Shown here in pieces: positions 1 to 6,677 of a DNA stretch of 15,373 nucleotides (positions are counted from its first letter, which is position 1; the number at the start of each line of letters is the position of its first letter). The notes below the pieces were generated by a model. That model was not told where the DNA came from. It saw only the letters and a list, made by a program, of their open reading frames with translations, and ran no database searches. Source of the stretch: Candidatus Saccharibacteria bacterium UBA7683. Its GTDB lineage: Bacteria; Patescibacteriota; Saccharimonadia; Saccharimonadales; UBA7683. The position numbers were made by a program, and so were the translations under genes. The stretch lies in NCBI GenBank assembly GCA_002482925.1, contig DLGX01000053.1, positions 1 through 15,373 of the forward strand, read 5' to 3'.

Positions 1-50
1 CAAACCGTTTAAGCATGTGCCCCCCATTGTAACAAACAATCAAATAAATA

Positions 51-316
51 AATCTGAGCACAGCGAATCAGCTCTCACCCATTCAGCCAAACCCGAACAC
101 TGGAGTTTTACTTTTGGCGAGTCAAGGAGCTACTTGCCTGAACAAGCAGTTGTATAAACGTGAAGGATGCTATTGCATCGTAGCGACGCGTCAAAAGTGG
201 AACGTAGGTGTGTCGAGGCTTTGATGCTATGGGTGCGGTTTTGTATTACTTTTGGCGGCAAAAGTGATGAGAAAAAAGAAATAACACTAGATCCTTCGAC
301 TGCGCTCAGAATGACA
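51..316. repeat. Interspersed repeat, copy 1 (about 260 bp, MITE-like)
   Basis: Positions 51-273 align without gaps to 10668-10890 with five mismatches by eye. After a short indel a second block (287-316) aligns to 10897-10926 with three mismatches. The ends form an imperfect terminal inverted repeat: CTGAGCACAG at 54-63 and CTGAGCGCAG (reverse complement of 300-309), 9 of 10 matching. Inside are ACTTTTGGCG at 110-119 and 248-257, and CAAAAGT at 192-198 and 259-265, plus small hairpins at 133-146 and 166-179. It lies directly after the stop codon of mnmA, and copy 2 lies in the same orientation beyond the stop of the trehalase gene. No transposase is present. Positions 1-50 show nothing recognisable. 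Confidence 0.85.
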
Positions 317-324
317 CAGGCGGG

Positions 325-1434
325 CTAGACTATTATTCCACCACCCAAACAAACTTGATTTTGATATAAAACCGCAGACTGACCAGGTGCCAGTGCCCGT
401 ATTTCATCTTTTAGTTCCAATTGATAATTACCATCTTCAAGCAGAGTCAACTCTTTGACAGAAATTAAAGGGCCGCGATGACGAACGCGTACCGTTAGGT
501 CATCCAGACCGTCTGGAACACTATTGATCCAGTGAACATTCGTCATAACGAGGCTACTGTGCCATAAATCAGGGTCGTTAAGATCAGTACTTACGTACAC
601 TTCGTTCTTAGCCATATCTTTTCCAATTACGTAATAGGGTAGTCCTCCGCCGACATTCAAGCCGTGGCGTTGGCCAATGGTGTAGTAGAGCGCTCCGTCG
701 TGGGTGCCAACAGTTTTACCGGTAGATTTTTCAATGATGTTTCCGGGCTTAGTGGTTACAAAATTCTGCAGAAATTCTTTAATACCAATTTCACCCACAA
801 AACAAATTCCTACGGAATCTTTCTTCTTTGCGGTAATAAGCCCGAGCTCTTGAGCTTTAATACGGACCTCTGGTTTAGTCATTTCGCCAAGTGGGAACAG
901 TGTTTTAGAAAGCGCCTCTTTCGTAACTCTGTACAGAAAATAAGTTTGGTCTTTATTGCCATCAACAGCTTGTAATAGCTCTAAGCTGTCGTCATCAGAC
1001 TTGATCCGAGGATCAATGTCTTTACTGGATTCCCGATCGAGCCGGGTATGACGAATACGAGAGTAATGACCTGTTGCAATCATATCAGCACCATCTTCTA
1101 AGGCAGTTTCTAAGAAAAGTTTAAACTTTACTTCTTGGTTGCACATTATATCAGGATTAGGCGTACGGCCGGCTTCGTATTCAGCAATCATGTAGTCTAC
1201 AACTTTTTGTTTGTACTGATCTTGAAAATCGTACATTTTAAAGGGAATGCCTAGTTGCACTGCCACGCGCTTGGCATCTGCCATATCTTCGCGCCAGGGA
1301 CATTTAAAGCCAGGTAAATCTTGCGCCCAGTTCTTCATAAACACACCCGTTACATCATAGCCTTGTTCTTTTAAAAGCGCTGCGGTAACAGAACTATCAA
1401 CACCACCGCTCATGCCAACATATACTTTTTGCAT
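325..1434 (-). CDS. mnmA: tRNA-specific 2-thiouridylase MnmA
   Basis: MnmA adenylates U34 of the wobble position in Lys, Glu and Gln tRNAs and replaces its 2-oxygen by sulfur taken from a cysteine desulfurase; it acts in the cytoplasm. Seen here: PP-loop SGGVDSS at residues 9-15, TPNPDIMCN with the first catalytic Cys at 98, TGHY at 121-124, NKDQTYFL at 160-167, and DSVGICFVGE with the persulfide Cys at 211. The C-terminal half includes GQRHGLNVGGG and ends GGGIIV as usual. Length 369 aa is normal for the family. The start is 2 nt after the YdcF stop, with AAGG about 10 nt upstream, so translation is probably coupled. Odd: residues about 128-149, just after GHYSRI, form an extra charged loop encoded by a palindromic DNA element (990-1053); E. 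coli and B. subtilis MnmA are about 17 residues shorter between GHY and NKDQ. Both Cys and the P-loop are intact, so the enzyme is probably active. Confidence 0.96.
   Translation of the reverse strand: MQKVYVGMSGGVDSSVTAALLKEQGYDVTGVFMKNWAQDLPGFKCPWREDMADAKRVAVQLGIPFKMYDFQDQYKQKVVDYMIAEYEAGRTPNPDIMCNQEVKFKLFLETALEDGADMIATGHYSRIRHTRLDRESSKDIDPRIKSDDDSLELLQAVDGNKDQTYFLYRVTKEALSKTLFPLGEMTKPEVRIKAQELGLITAKKKDSVGICFVGEIGIKEFLQNFVTTKPGNIIEKSTGKTVGTHDGALYYTIGQRHGLNVGGGLPYYVIGKDMAKNEVYVSTDLNDPDLWHSSLVMTNVHWINSVPDGLDDLTVRVRHRGPLISVKELTLLEDGNYQLELKDEIRALAPGQSAVLYQNQVCLGGGIIV
990..1053. repeat. Palindromic element inserted in frame inside mnmA
   Basis: The 64-bp segment is bounded by CGTCAT (990-995) and its reverse complement ATGACG (1048-1053). 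Inside are two further palindromes: GATCCGAGGATC at 1003-1014 and ATTCCCGATCGAGCCGGGTA at 1029-1048. The right half (TGGATTCCCG, CCGGGTATGACG) resembles the intergenic unit at 10948-10980. It codes for residues about 128-149 of MnmA and keeps the frame open, in the manner of Rickettsia palindromic elements. That it arrived by insertion is inference from the extra length relative to other MnmA proteins. Confidence 0.7.
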
Positions 1435-1436
1435 AG

Positions 1437-2000
1437 TTAACTTACCTTAGAAAACAGAAGTTTAACTGGTTCGGTTACTGAAATCCACCACCCATACGGT
1501 GTTAAAAACCAGGTTTTTCTACCCCAGTGCTTATCTTTAGCAGGCGAATTAATGAAACGCGTGGAACCGCCGTATTCTTTTTTGAATTCACTCGAAACAC
1601 GTCGCTGATGATAGTCGCTAGTTACTAAAATAATTGTTTTGTATGAGCCTGCAATAGATTTGGTGCTTGAAGCGTTTTCTTTTGTATCGCGCGAAAACTC
1701 ATCTAACAGAATATCTTCAGTCGGTACCCCTCGCGAAGCAGCCGTTGCCATCATTACTTTTGCATTACTTGCGCTATTTGGATCTGCCGCAGCACCAGAA
1801 AATATTAGTTTCGGGGCCCAATTCTGTTCAAACAAATCAATGCCGTGCATAGTACGACCTTTTGTATCGCCGCCGCTAACCACTATAATTGCATCTGCTT
1901 TTTGCAGGGTATCACTTGTTGGTAGATACAAACTTATTAAAACTGCGTACCCTCCGACGAGCACAATAATTACTACCAAAAATGCCAAAAACTTTTTCAT
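1437..2000 (-). CDS. YdcF/SanA/ElyC-family (DUF218) membrane-anchored protein
   Basis: DUF218 proteins are small alpha/beta-domain proteins; SanA and ElyC affect envelope integrity or lipid-carrier use in E. coli, but the reaction is not settled. Seen: one N-terminal hydrophobic segment at residues 4-25 (uncleaved anchor or signal), then the DUF218 core: ADAIIVVSGG at 35-44, R49 and G53 in the following helix, KLIFSGA at 64-70, SASNA at 76-80, TKENA at 106-110, and ILVTSDYHQRR at 124-134. Length 187 aa is typical of the short SanA-like forms. It sits between the cysteine desulfurase (8-nt gap) and mnmA (2-nt gap), so it is co-transcribed with sulfur-transfer genes without an obvious functional link. 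A perfect TATAAT lies 7 nt before the ATG with no SD, so it may also have its own leaderless transcript. Confidence 0.88.
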   Translation of the reverse strand: MKKFLAFLVVIIVLVGGYAVLISLYLPTSDTLQKADAIIVVSGGDTKGRTMHGIDLFEQNWAPKLIFSGAAADPNSASNAKVMMATAASRGVPTEDILLDEFSRDTKENASSTKSIAGSYKTIILVTSDYHQRRVSSEFKKEYGGSTRFINSPAKDKHWGRKTWFLTPYGWWISVTEPVKLLFSKVS

Positions 2001-2007
2001 TACTATT

Positions 2008-2013
2008 ATTATA
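2008..2013 (-). promoter_or_regulatory. Candidate -10 box for the YdcF-like gene (leaderless type)
   Basis: TATAAT on the minus strand, ending 7 nt before the ATG at 2000 and overlapping the TAA stop of the upstream cysteine desulfurase (2009-2011). A transcript from it would start at or near the A of ATG. No SD is visible. No good -35 was identified, so it rests on the hexamer and its spacing. Confidence 0.4.
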
Positions 2014-3172
2014 TCAGTTTAGTATGAGCTTGTATCACCTTGAGTATGGTAAAGCTGGCTTCTTTAATATCATCTTCTGTTGTGAGCTTACCTAGCGTAA
2101 TTCTAATGCTAGCACTGGCGTCCTTATCGCTTAATCCCATAGCTTTAAGAACATGACTCGGTTCATCATTACTTGCCGTACACGCACTGCCAGTTGCAAC
2201 CATAATGCCAGCTTCATCAAGCTCCATAAGGAGTCGTTCGCCCTCAGCGCCTGGAATAAGAATATTAAGATTATTAGGAAGGCGCTTCTTTTTGTCGCCA
2301 TTGAGTTCTAGGCCTGTGATATTTTGCGATAAAGTCGCGAATAAGTTATTCTGAAGCGTTTGAAGCCGAACTACTTCTTCTTTTCGGTTAGCTTGAGCAT
2401 TTTGCAACATTGTCGCAAAAGCTATTTGAGCTGGGACATTTTCTGTACCGCTTCTGATGCCGTTTTCTTGGCCTCCACCTAGAATAAAATTATCAATATT
2501 CACGCCAGCTCGTACATATAAGCAACCGCTTTGCTTCATAGCATAAATCTTGCCCCCATTAAGGGTCATGAGGTCTACTCCAAGGCGCGTAACTTGAAGG
2601 TCTAGGTAATTAGCAGCCTGGCACGCATCGGTATGAAGGTAAATTGGAAGCGTATTACCACTTTTCTTACGTTCAACTCTAATAGCTTGAATCAAAGCAG
2701 CAACTTCTTTTATAGGTTGCACTGTGCCGACTTCATTATTGGCGTACATTATGCTTACAAGTACTGTGTTTTGGTCTATGTTTTTCGCAAGATCTTCTAA
2801 ATCAACGAGGCCATGATGATTCACCTTAGCTTTTCTTACATCGTAACCGTTTGCAGGCTCAAGCACAGATTCATGTTCGATACTTGAAACTACAATATTT
2901 CCTTTTGGAAACCGTCCAAGAATGCCGTGAATAGCAATATTATTGGCTTCAGTACCACCTGCGGTGAATAAAATTTCTTGGTCTTTGGCGCCAAGTACGT
3001 TCGCAATCTGTCCGCGGGCTTCTTCAAGTGCCTTTCTTACATCCCGTGCAGCCTCGTACACTGCTGAAGGGTTATAGAACATCTGGGTAAAATAAATTTG
3101 GGCAGCTTCAAGAGCAGCTGGATCTACTGGAGTAGCGGCGGCATAATCAAGATATATTTTTTTTATAGCCAT
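2009..3172 (-). CDS. Cysteine desulfurase (NifS/IscS-like, PLP class V aminotransferase)
   Basis: It removes sulfur from L-cysteine as an enzyme persulfide, giving alanine, and supplies Fe-S assembly or tRNA thiolation. Seen: LDYAAATPVDP at residues 8-18, TAGGTEANN at 70-78, SSIEHESV with the PLP-stacking His at 100, YANNEVGT at 143-150, HTDACQAANY at 180-189, the PLP lysine at 208, GGGQENGIRSGTENVPAQIAF at 232-252 (quoted in part: GQENGIRSGTEN), and the active-site loop ATGSACTASNDEPS with Cys331. Length 387 aa is normal. Odd: the usual SxHK around the PLP lysine reads NGGK, so the conserved His is Gly, and the following YGPKG reads YAMKQ. It lies two genes upstream of mnmA; B. subtilis has a comparable yrvO-mnmA pair in which the desulfurase feeds MnmA directly. 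The short Cys loop suggests the NifS-like group II or IscS-like fold, but I cannot choose a symbol safely. Confidence 0.94.
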   Translation of the reverse strand: MAIKKIYLDYAAATPVDPAALEAAQIYFTQMFYNPSAVYEAARDVRKALEEARGQIANVLGAKDQEILFTAGGTEANNIAIHGILGRFPKGNIVVSSIEHESVLEPANGYDVRKAKVNHHGLVDLEDLAKNIDQNTVLVSIMYANNEVGTVQPIKEVAALIQAIRVERKKSGNTLPIYLHTDACQAANYLDLQVTRLGVDLMTLNGGKIYAMKQSGCLYVRAGVNIDNFILGGGQENGIRSGTENVPAQIAFATMLQNAQANRKEEVVRLQTLQNNLFATLSQNITGLELNGDKKKRLPNNLNILIPGAEGERLLMELDEAGIMVATGSACTASNDEPSHVLKAMGLSDKDASASIRITLGKLTTEDDIKEASFTILKVIQAHTKLI

Positions 3173-3182
3173 AGTACGTACA

Positions 3183-3188
3183 ATTATA
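3183..3188 (-). promoter_or_regulatory. Candidate -10 box for the cysteine desulfurase gene
   Basis: TATAAT on the minus strand in the 21-nt gap after the previous gene, 10 nt before the ATG at 3172. No SD is visible between it and the start. The -35 region (about 3205-3211) is a poor match, so this is a weak call supported by the repeated pattern at other starts in the window. Confidence 0.3.
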
Positions 3189-3193
3189 GCAAC

Positions 3194-3619
3194 TTACAGT
3201 GTTGCTGGGGCTTGACCGTACATTTCTAGTGCAACCCGATTTGTGTAAATTTTGATAGCTGAAACAAGATTCTTAAGTTCTTTACCAGTTATATATCCGC
3301 GTGGTATATCATCTACAATCTTCAAAATTCCGTTTGGCTGAATTTCGTATCGTACATTCATGTGCTGGTTGGTTTGAGTCTTGGTGTCGAACCACTGTTC
3401 CGACCAAATCCAGGTACTTCTATCTAGACAGAAGAATTCTCTCTGGTGGCCGGCTGGAACTTCACCCAATACTGATGAGCCGATTCGTGCTTCATGATGA
3501 ATTAAATCATTGCGTCTGACGGCACGTTTATGCGCACTGAGTTGATGTGCAGGCATTTGTTGAGTACTGCCAACTGGCTTGCCAATAATAAAACTAAGGA
3601 TTTTATTAAGCCGCGACAT
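3194..3619 (-). CDS. Conserved unknown protein, 141 aa
   Basis: I do not recognise a named family. The protein is soluble, without signal or membrane segment. The N-terminal 45 residues are basic with several His (HQLSAHKRAVRRNDLIHHEA). The middle has REFFCLDRSTWIWSEQWFD at residues 60-78, which looks like beta strands with paired Trp, followed by MNVRYEIQPNGILKIVD at 87-103 and a C-terminal helix with GYITGKELKNLVSAIKIY. The layout resembles hypothetical proteins I associate with Saccharibacteria, but that is memory, not a search. The start overlaps the end of the upstream 129-aa gene by 14 nt, and GGAG lies 6 nt before the ATG, so the two are probably translationally coupled. Confidence 0.75.
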   Translation of the reverse strand: MSRLNKILSFIIGKPVGSTQQMPAHQLSAHKRAVRRNDLIHHEARIGSSVLGEVPAGHQREFFCLDRSTWIWSEQWFDTKTQTNQHMNVRYEIQPNGILKIVDDIPRGYITGKELKNLVSAIKIYTNRVALEMYGQAPATL

Positions 3620-3995
3620 TATAGACTCCGTTTTCGCTTACCGCGCCGGGCCGAGGCCGTAACTGCGCTACGGTTGCTAGATCTTGAGGGGCGAACCCAA
3701 CAGCTAATTCTCGAAGTGCTAATAGCTTGTCTGTTTCAGCGGTAACCTCAGCACACACTTCAGCTACTGACACCGTTTGTTCTGGAATAAAAAGATCTGT
3801 TACATCAGCGAAGTTTTGAGAAGGACGTTCAATTTCAACAGGGGTGGTTCGTGGGTCGGCAGTATTAACAACCATTTCGGCCGAGGCTTCTGGTGCGTTA
3901 TCTAAAGTAAGCGCCTCTGCAGATGCTGCCAAGGCTAGATCTTCAACATCAGATCGAGTTTCAGAACCTTCAGTACCGAACACACGTAAATTCAT
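3606..3995 (-). CDS. Acidic low-complexity unknown protein, 129 aa
   Basis: No family recognised. The product is rich in Ala, Glu, Asp, Thr and Val with almost no aromatic residues in the first 60, so it is probably disordered and acidic; it has no signal peptide or membrane segment. The C-terminal half (VAEVCAEVTAETDKLLALRE) could be a short helix. The start is supported by a good SD (AAAGGGAG) close before the ATG and by its position 11 nt after the tatD stop. It overlaps the next gene by 14 nt. Its coding status is supported by that operon fit; the acidic composition and overlap with the unknown 141-aa gene suggest the two act together, which is inference. Confidence 0.68.
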   Translation of the reverse strand: MNLRVFGTEGSETRSDVEDLALAASAEALTLDNAPEASAEMVVNTADPRTTPVEIERPSQNFADVTDLFIPEQTVSVAEVCAEVTAETDKLLALRELAVGFAPQDLATVAQLRPRPGAVSENGVYNVAA

Positions 3996-4006
3996 ATCTC
4001 TCCCTT

Positions 4007-4798
4007 TTACGTAAGACCGAAGAGCTCCACTGCATTAGCTGTTGTAGCTTTTGCAATTAATTCTTTAGTCTCACCTCTTAACTCCGCCATATACTCTGTG
4101 ATATATATCACATTTTCAGGCGTGTTGATTGTACCACGCTTTGGCGACGGAGTCAAGAAGGGAGAATCAGTTTCTAGCACAAAGTCGTGTATTCCAATGC
4201 TTTTGAACAGATCAGTCTGCCACTTTTTTGTTGTAAAAGTTGCAATTCCATTTATGCCAATTTTGAGTTTATGGCCTAACGCCTGCTTTAAATGTTCTTC
4301 GGTATCAGTAAAACTATGAAGCACACCTCGAATACTTTTGTATTCTTCAAACACGTTCCAGAATTCTTCAAAGGCTTCTCTAACATGAAAGCTCACTGGC
4401 AAGTTATTAGCCTGGGCAATTGCTAACTGCCCTTTTAATAGTTGCGTTTGCTTGGCCAAACACTCTGTTTTGTTGTTATAAAAGAAGTCGAAGCCACATT
4501 CGCCCACTGCAACCACTTTTGGTTCTTTAACTAGTGCCGCCAATTCAGCAAGTGCCTGTGTAATTTCAGGCTCGGTCATTTTAGCGGCTTCGTGCGGATG
4601 GATACCAATACTGGCAAAGCAATGCTCCGGGTGCGCATTAGCAAATGCAACTGCTCGTTTACTATCTTCTAAACTTGTTGCTACGAGCAGCAGTTTTGTT
4701 ACGCCTGCCTTCGCTGAATCTTTCAGTGCTATTTCAGCATCTTCAGGTTTAAAAAATGCTGGGTCGTGTAAATGGCAATGTGTGTCGATAAACTGCAT
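4007..4798 (-). CDS. tatD: TatD-family metal-dependent deoxyribonuclease
   Basis: TatD proteins are two-metal TIM-barrel hydrolases; E. coli TatD is a 3'-5' exonuclease linked to DNA repair and RNA processing. Seen in order: IDTHCHLHD with metal ligands His7 and His9, GIHPHEA at residues 65-71, VGECGFDF with Glu100 (usual GE-GLD site), FHVREAFEEF with His138, VLHSFTDT with His161, and LETDSPFLTP with Asp211. All metal ligands are present. Length 263 aa matches the family. It is the first gene of the run leading to mnmA, with the 129-aa gene 11 nt behind. A TATACT hexamer 11 nt before the ATG may be its own -10 site. In many bacteria tatD follows metG; here the two are separated by the surface-protein block. 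Confidence 0.94.
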   Translation of the reverse strand: MQFIDTHCHLHDPAFFKPEDAEIALKDSAKAGVTKLLLVATSLEDSKRAVAFANAHPEHCFASIGIHPHEAAKMTEPEITQALAELAALVKEPKVVAVGECGFDFFYNNKTECLAKQTQLLKGQLAIAQANNLPVSFHVREAFEEFWNVFEEYKSIRGVLHSFTDTEEHLKQALGHKLKIGINGIATFTTKKWQTDLFKSIGIHDFVLETDSPFLTPSPKRGTINTPENVIYITEYMAELRGETKELIAKATTANAVELFGLT

Positions 4799-4809
4799 AA
4801 CTTACGTTA

Positions 4810-4815
4810 AGTATA
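4810..4815 (-). promoter_or_regulatory. Candidate -10 box for tatD
   Basis: TATACT on the minus strand, 11 nt before the ATG at 4798, in the 96-nt gap after the DUF4214 gene. A weak -35 (TCGACC) lies 15 nt further upstream. No SD is seen before tatD. No terminator-like hairpin was found in 4799-4894, so read-through from the DUF4214 gene is also possible. Confidence 0.3.
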
Positions 4816-4894
4816 CCTGAAGCTGGGAAGGGTCGATACGCTTACAGCTTAATTCGCATATGAAACTAAGTATTTACTTTAATTTCGTTAATGC

Positions 4895-6559
4895 CTACAG
4901 ACTAGTGAAGCCAGACTCTTTAACACTGATCGGTGCTCCGCCAACATTCTGCATCTCTACTCTGACATCTTTACCTTTAAGAGCATCTGGTGCGAACTGT
5001 ATCCATACTGAATATAGGTATGTTGTATTGGCGATCGTTATGGTGTTATTGGTCAAAGGTAGCGCGATCATCTTTGCATTATCATTAATTTTGACCGTAA
5101 AGGGAACATCTTTATTGGTCTTTCTATCGTAAGCGCGCAATCTAACTTTAGTGGTATCTGTTGGCTTTCGAGGCAGATAGTCAAGATCAAATTCAATGCC
5201 ATTCGTATTGACATAACTAGTGTCCTGTTTCCATACTTTGCCATCATTAGGTGAAAGTAAAACAGTCTGCCATGTTATCTTAACCGGCCTCCGCTGACCA
5301 CCTACATAGCAACTGCAAGCAGAATTACTGTTCGGTGAAGTTATTGGGGATAATGTTTTTTGCTGTGCAGCCGATACTGTACTCGAAACTTGAACCTTCC
5401 CGATATAGAGTGAGCTTAGATCGTAGGCATATGTTGCATTAGATGGTTGATTTTTTGAATGTGTGTAGAATGTCACGCCAGTTGATTTAGTAAGGTCAAG
5501 TGCACTGTCAATCCAGTTGCAACTGTAATACTCTTTAGTACCACCATCATTTGAAGAATAACTTCTGAGTATACGTGTGTTGAACGTAAGCTCGCTATTT
5601 ATGTTGCTAGCAACGCCTGCTGTATACGCGCTTCCGCTAGAAAAGGAGTCCTGCTCAAGCTTCACGTTGGTATTTTTCTTATTCATACATACGATATACC
5701 TAGCAGTTCCTAGCAACGGCTTCGTGGGTTTAAAACCAACAGTAAGCGCAATATCGGTATGGGTAAGATTTGCTTCATTTAATTTTTGTTCACACCAGGT
5801 TTTTCCAGCAACTACTTTTTTTGTACCGTAGCATTCAACATCGTTAGCATCATATTGTTTTGGTATGGCAGAAGTAAGCGATAACGGAGAAATGTTAAGC
5901 GCTTGTCCAACTCTTATAGAAAATATTCGCTTCATCTCAGGACTTGCGACAAGCTGCGCAACCATGTCCGCACGTGTCTTTGCTTTTGAATCAAGTTGAC
6001 TGGTCCAATAATTCAAACCAGCTGTGTCTGCTTCTCTTTCAAATGCACTAAGATACATATTCTTTACAAAATTTGCATTTGTAGGAGCACCGTTTTTTCT
6101 TTTGTACTCACTACTTCCTAAGAATTGGCGAGCTATCTCAGTAGCGCTAACCTTCTTATCGGCTAACTTACCCACCCAGTACTTTAATCCGTTTTTGTCT
6201 GGAGCCCTATTTAATGTTGCGTAGTATGTACGTATAACTACAGCTTCATCTGAGCTATACACACATTCTGCTTCATAAGAGGAGGCTTGTTCTTTTCGCG
6301 CGCATGCAGAATATGTCCCTGCAAAACTCTTGTATACCAAAAAGCCACCGACAAGTGCGACTACAGCCATAAGTGGGATAGCTCGTTTCCAGTTAAAATT
6401 ACTACTTTTAAGTAAACCACCAGAGCCCGAAATAAATTTACCTTCTGCGTCTCGGCCAGGACCAGCTCCTTTTTTGAATGGATTTTTAAGTTTAGGAAAC
6501 TTAAACTGTTTTTTTGTTTTATTAACTGATGATAGATCGATCTTGTCATCTGGGTTCAT
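4895..6559 (-). CDS. Membrane-anchored cell-surface protein with two DUF4214 repeats
   Basis: Predicted surface protein of 554 aa. Order: basic, Lys-rich cytoplasmic tail (residues 1-58) containing GPGRDAEGKFISGSGG, one transmembrane helix at about 60-80, then an outside part. DUF4214 repeat 1 lies at about 106-153 (TLNRAPDKNGLKYW) and repeat 2 at about 164-212 (FEREADTAGLNYW); this helical family is found in secreted and S-layer-associated proteins and its role is not settled. The remaining ~330 residues are Ser/Thr/Asn-rich and probably beta-structured, with several Cys (including CSCYVGG near 415-420) that suit disulfides outside the cell; I recognise no domain there. It is divergent from the VanY gene and shares DUF4214 with the fusion gene at 7277, so the three probably serve the envelope. 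Start: ATG with AAAGG about 10 nt upstream and a promoter at 6598-6625. Confidence 0.85.
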   Translation of the reverse strand: MNPDDKIDLSSVNKTKKQFKFPKLKNPFKKGAGPGRDAEGKFISGSGGLLKSSNFNWKRAIPLMAVVALVGGFLVYKSFAGTYSACARKEQASSYEAECVYSSDEAVVIRTYYATLNRAPDKNGLKYWVGKLADKKVSATEIARQFLGSSEYKRKNGAPTNANFVKNMYLSAFEREADTAGLNYWTSQLDSKAKTRADMVAQLVASPEMKRIFSIRVGQALNISPLSLTSAIPKQYDANDVECYGTKKVVAGKTWCEQKLNEANLTHTDIALTVGFKPTKPLLGTARYIVCMNKKNTNVKLEQDSFSSGSAYTAGVASNINSELTFNTRILRSYSSNDGGTKEYYSCNWIDSALDLTKSTGVTFYTHSKNQPSNATYAYDLSSLYIGKVQVSSTVSAAQQKTLSPITSPNSNSACSCYVGGQRRPVKITWQTVLLSPNDGKVWKQDTSYVNTNGIEFDLDYLPRKPTDTTKVRLRAYDRKTNKDVPFTVKINDNAKMIALPLTNNTITIANTTYLYSVWIQFAPDALKGKDVRVEMQNVGGAPISVKESGFTSL

Positions 6560-6597
6560 AGTATGAAAACCTTTTTTGTTTTAATTGTTATGTTGTG

Positions 6598-6625
6598 ATT
6601 ATAACACAAGCATTTTGGTATACAA
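6598..6625 (-). promoter_or_regulatory. Promoter of the DUF4214 surface-protein gene
   Basis: Minus strand TATAAT (6598-6603) with TTGTAT (6620-6625) at 16-bp spacing. TTGTG/CACAA arms at 6593-6597 and 6605-6609 flank the -10 box and could be part of an operator. The predicted leader is about 30 nt. It faces the plus-strand promoter of the VanY gene across a short divergent intergenic region. Confidence 0.5.
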
Positions 6626-6664
6626 CTCACCTAATACAAGGTCGTTTTATTATTGTGCTTACGC

Positions 6665-6670
6665 TACAAT
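6665..6670 (+). promoter_or_regulatory. Candidate -10 box for the VanY gene
   Basis: TACAAT ends 7 nt before the ATG at 6678, giving a transcript that starts almost at the start codon. No SD is present before that ATG. The -35 region (around 6641-6647) is a poor match. The site supports choosing the ATG at 6678 over the upstream in-frame ATG at 6585, which would put the coding region across both divergent promoters. Confidence 0.4.
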
Positions 6671-6677
6671 TAAGCAT

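Noticed and set aside
167..328. A 53-codon plus-strand ORF inside repeat copy 1 (MLLHRSDASKVERR...)
   Set aside because: In copy 2 the same frame ends after 38 codons because of the indel at 10891, it has no SD, and it runs into the mnmA stop; more likely a by-product of the repeat.
664..975. 103-codon plus-strand ORF opposite mnmA, and similar ORFs opposite tatD, the desulfurase and metG
   Set aside because: They lie antisense to well-supported enzymes, have no SD or family motifs, and follow from the codon use of the real gene.
4799..4894. Terminator between the DUF4214 gene and tatD
   Set aside because: No stable stem followed by a T run on the minus strand was found.
6585..6677. N-terminal extension of the VanY gene from ATG 6585
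   Set aside because: It would be coded across both divergent promoters, is not signal-like, and the ATG at 6678 gives a hydrophobic leader and sits 7 nt after a -10 box.
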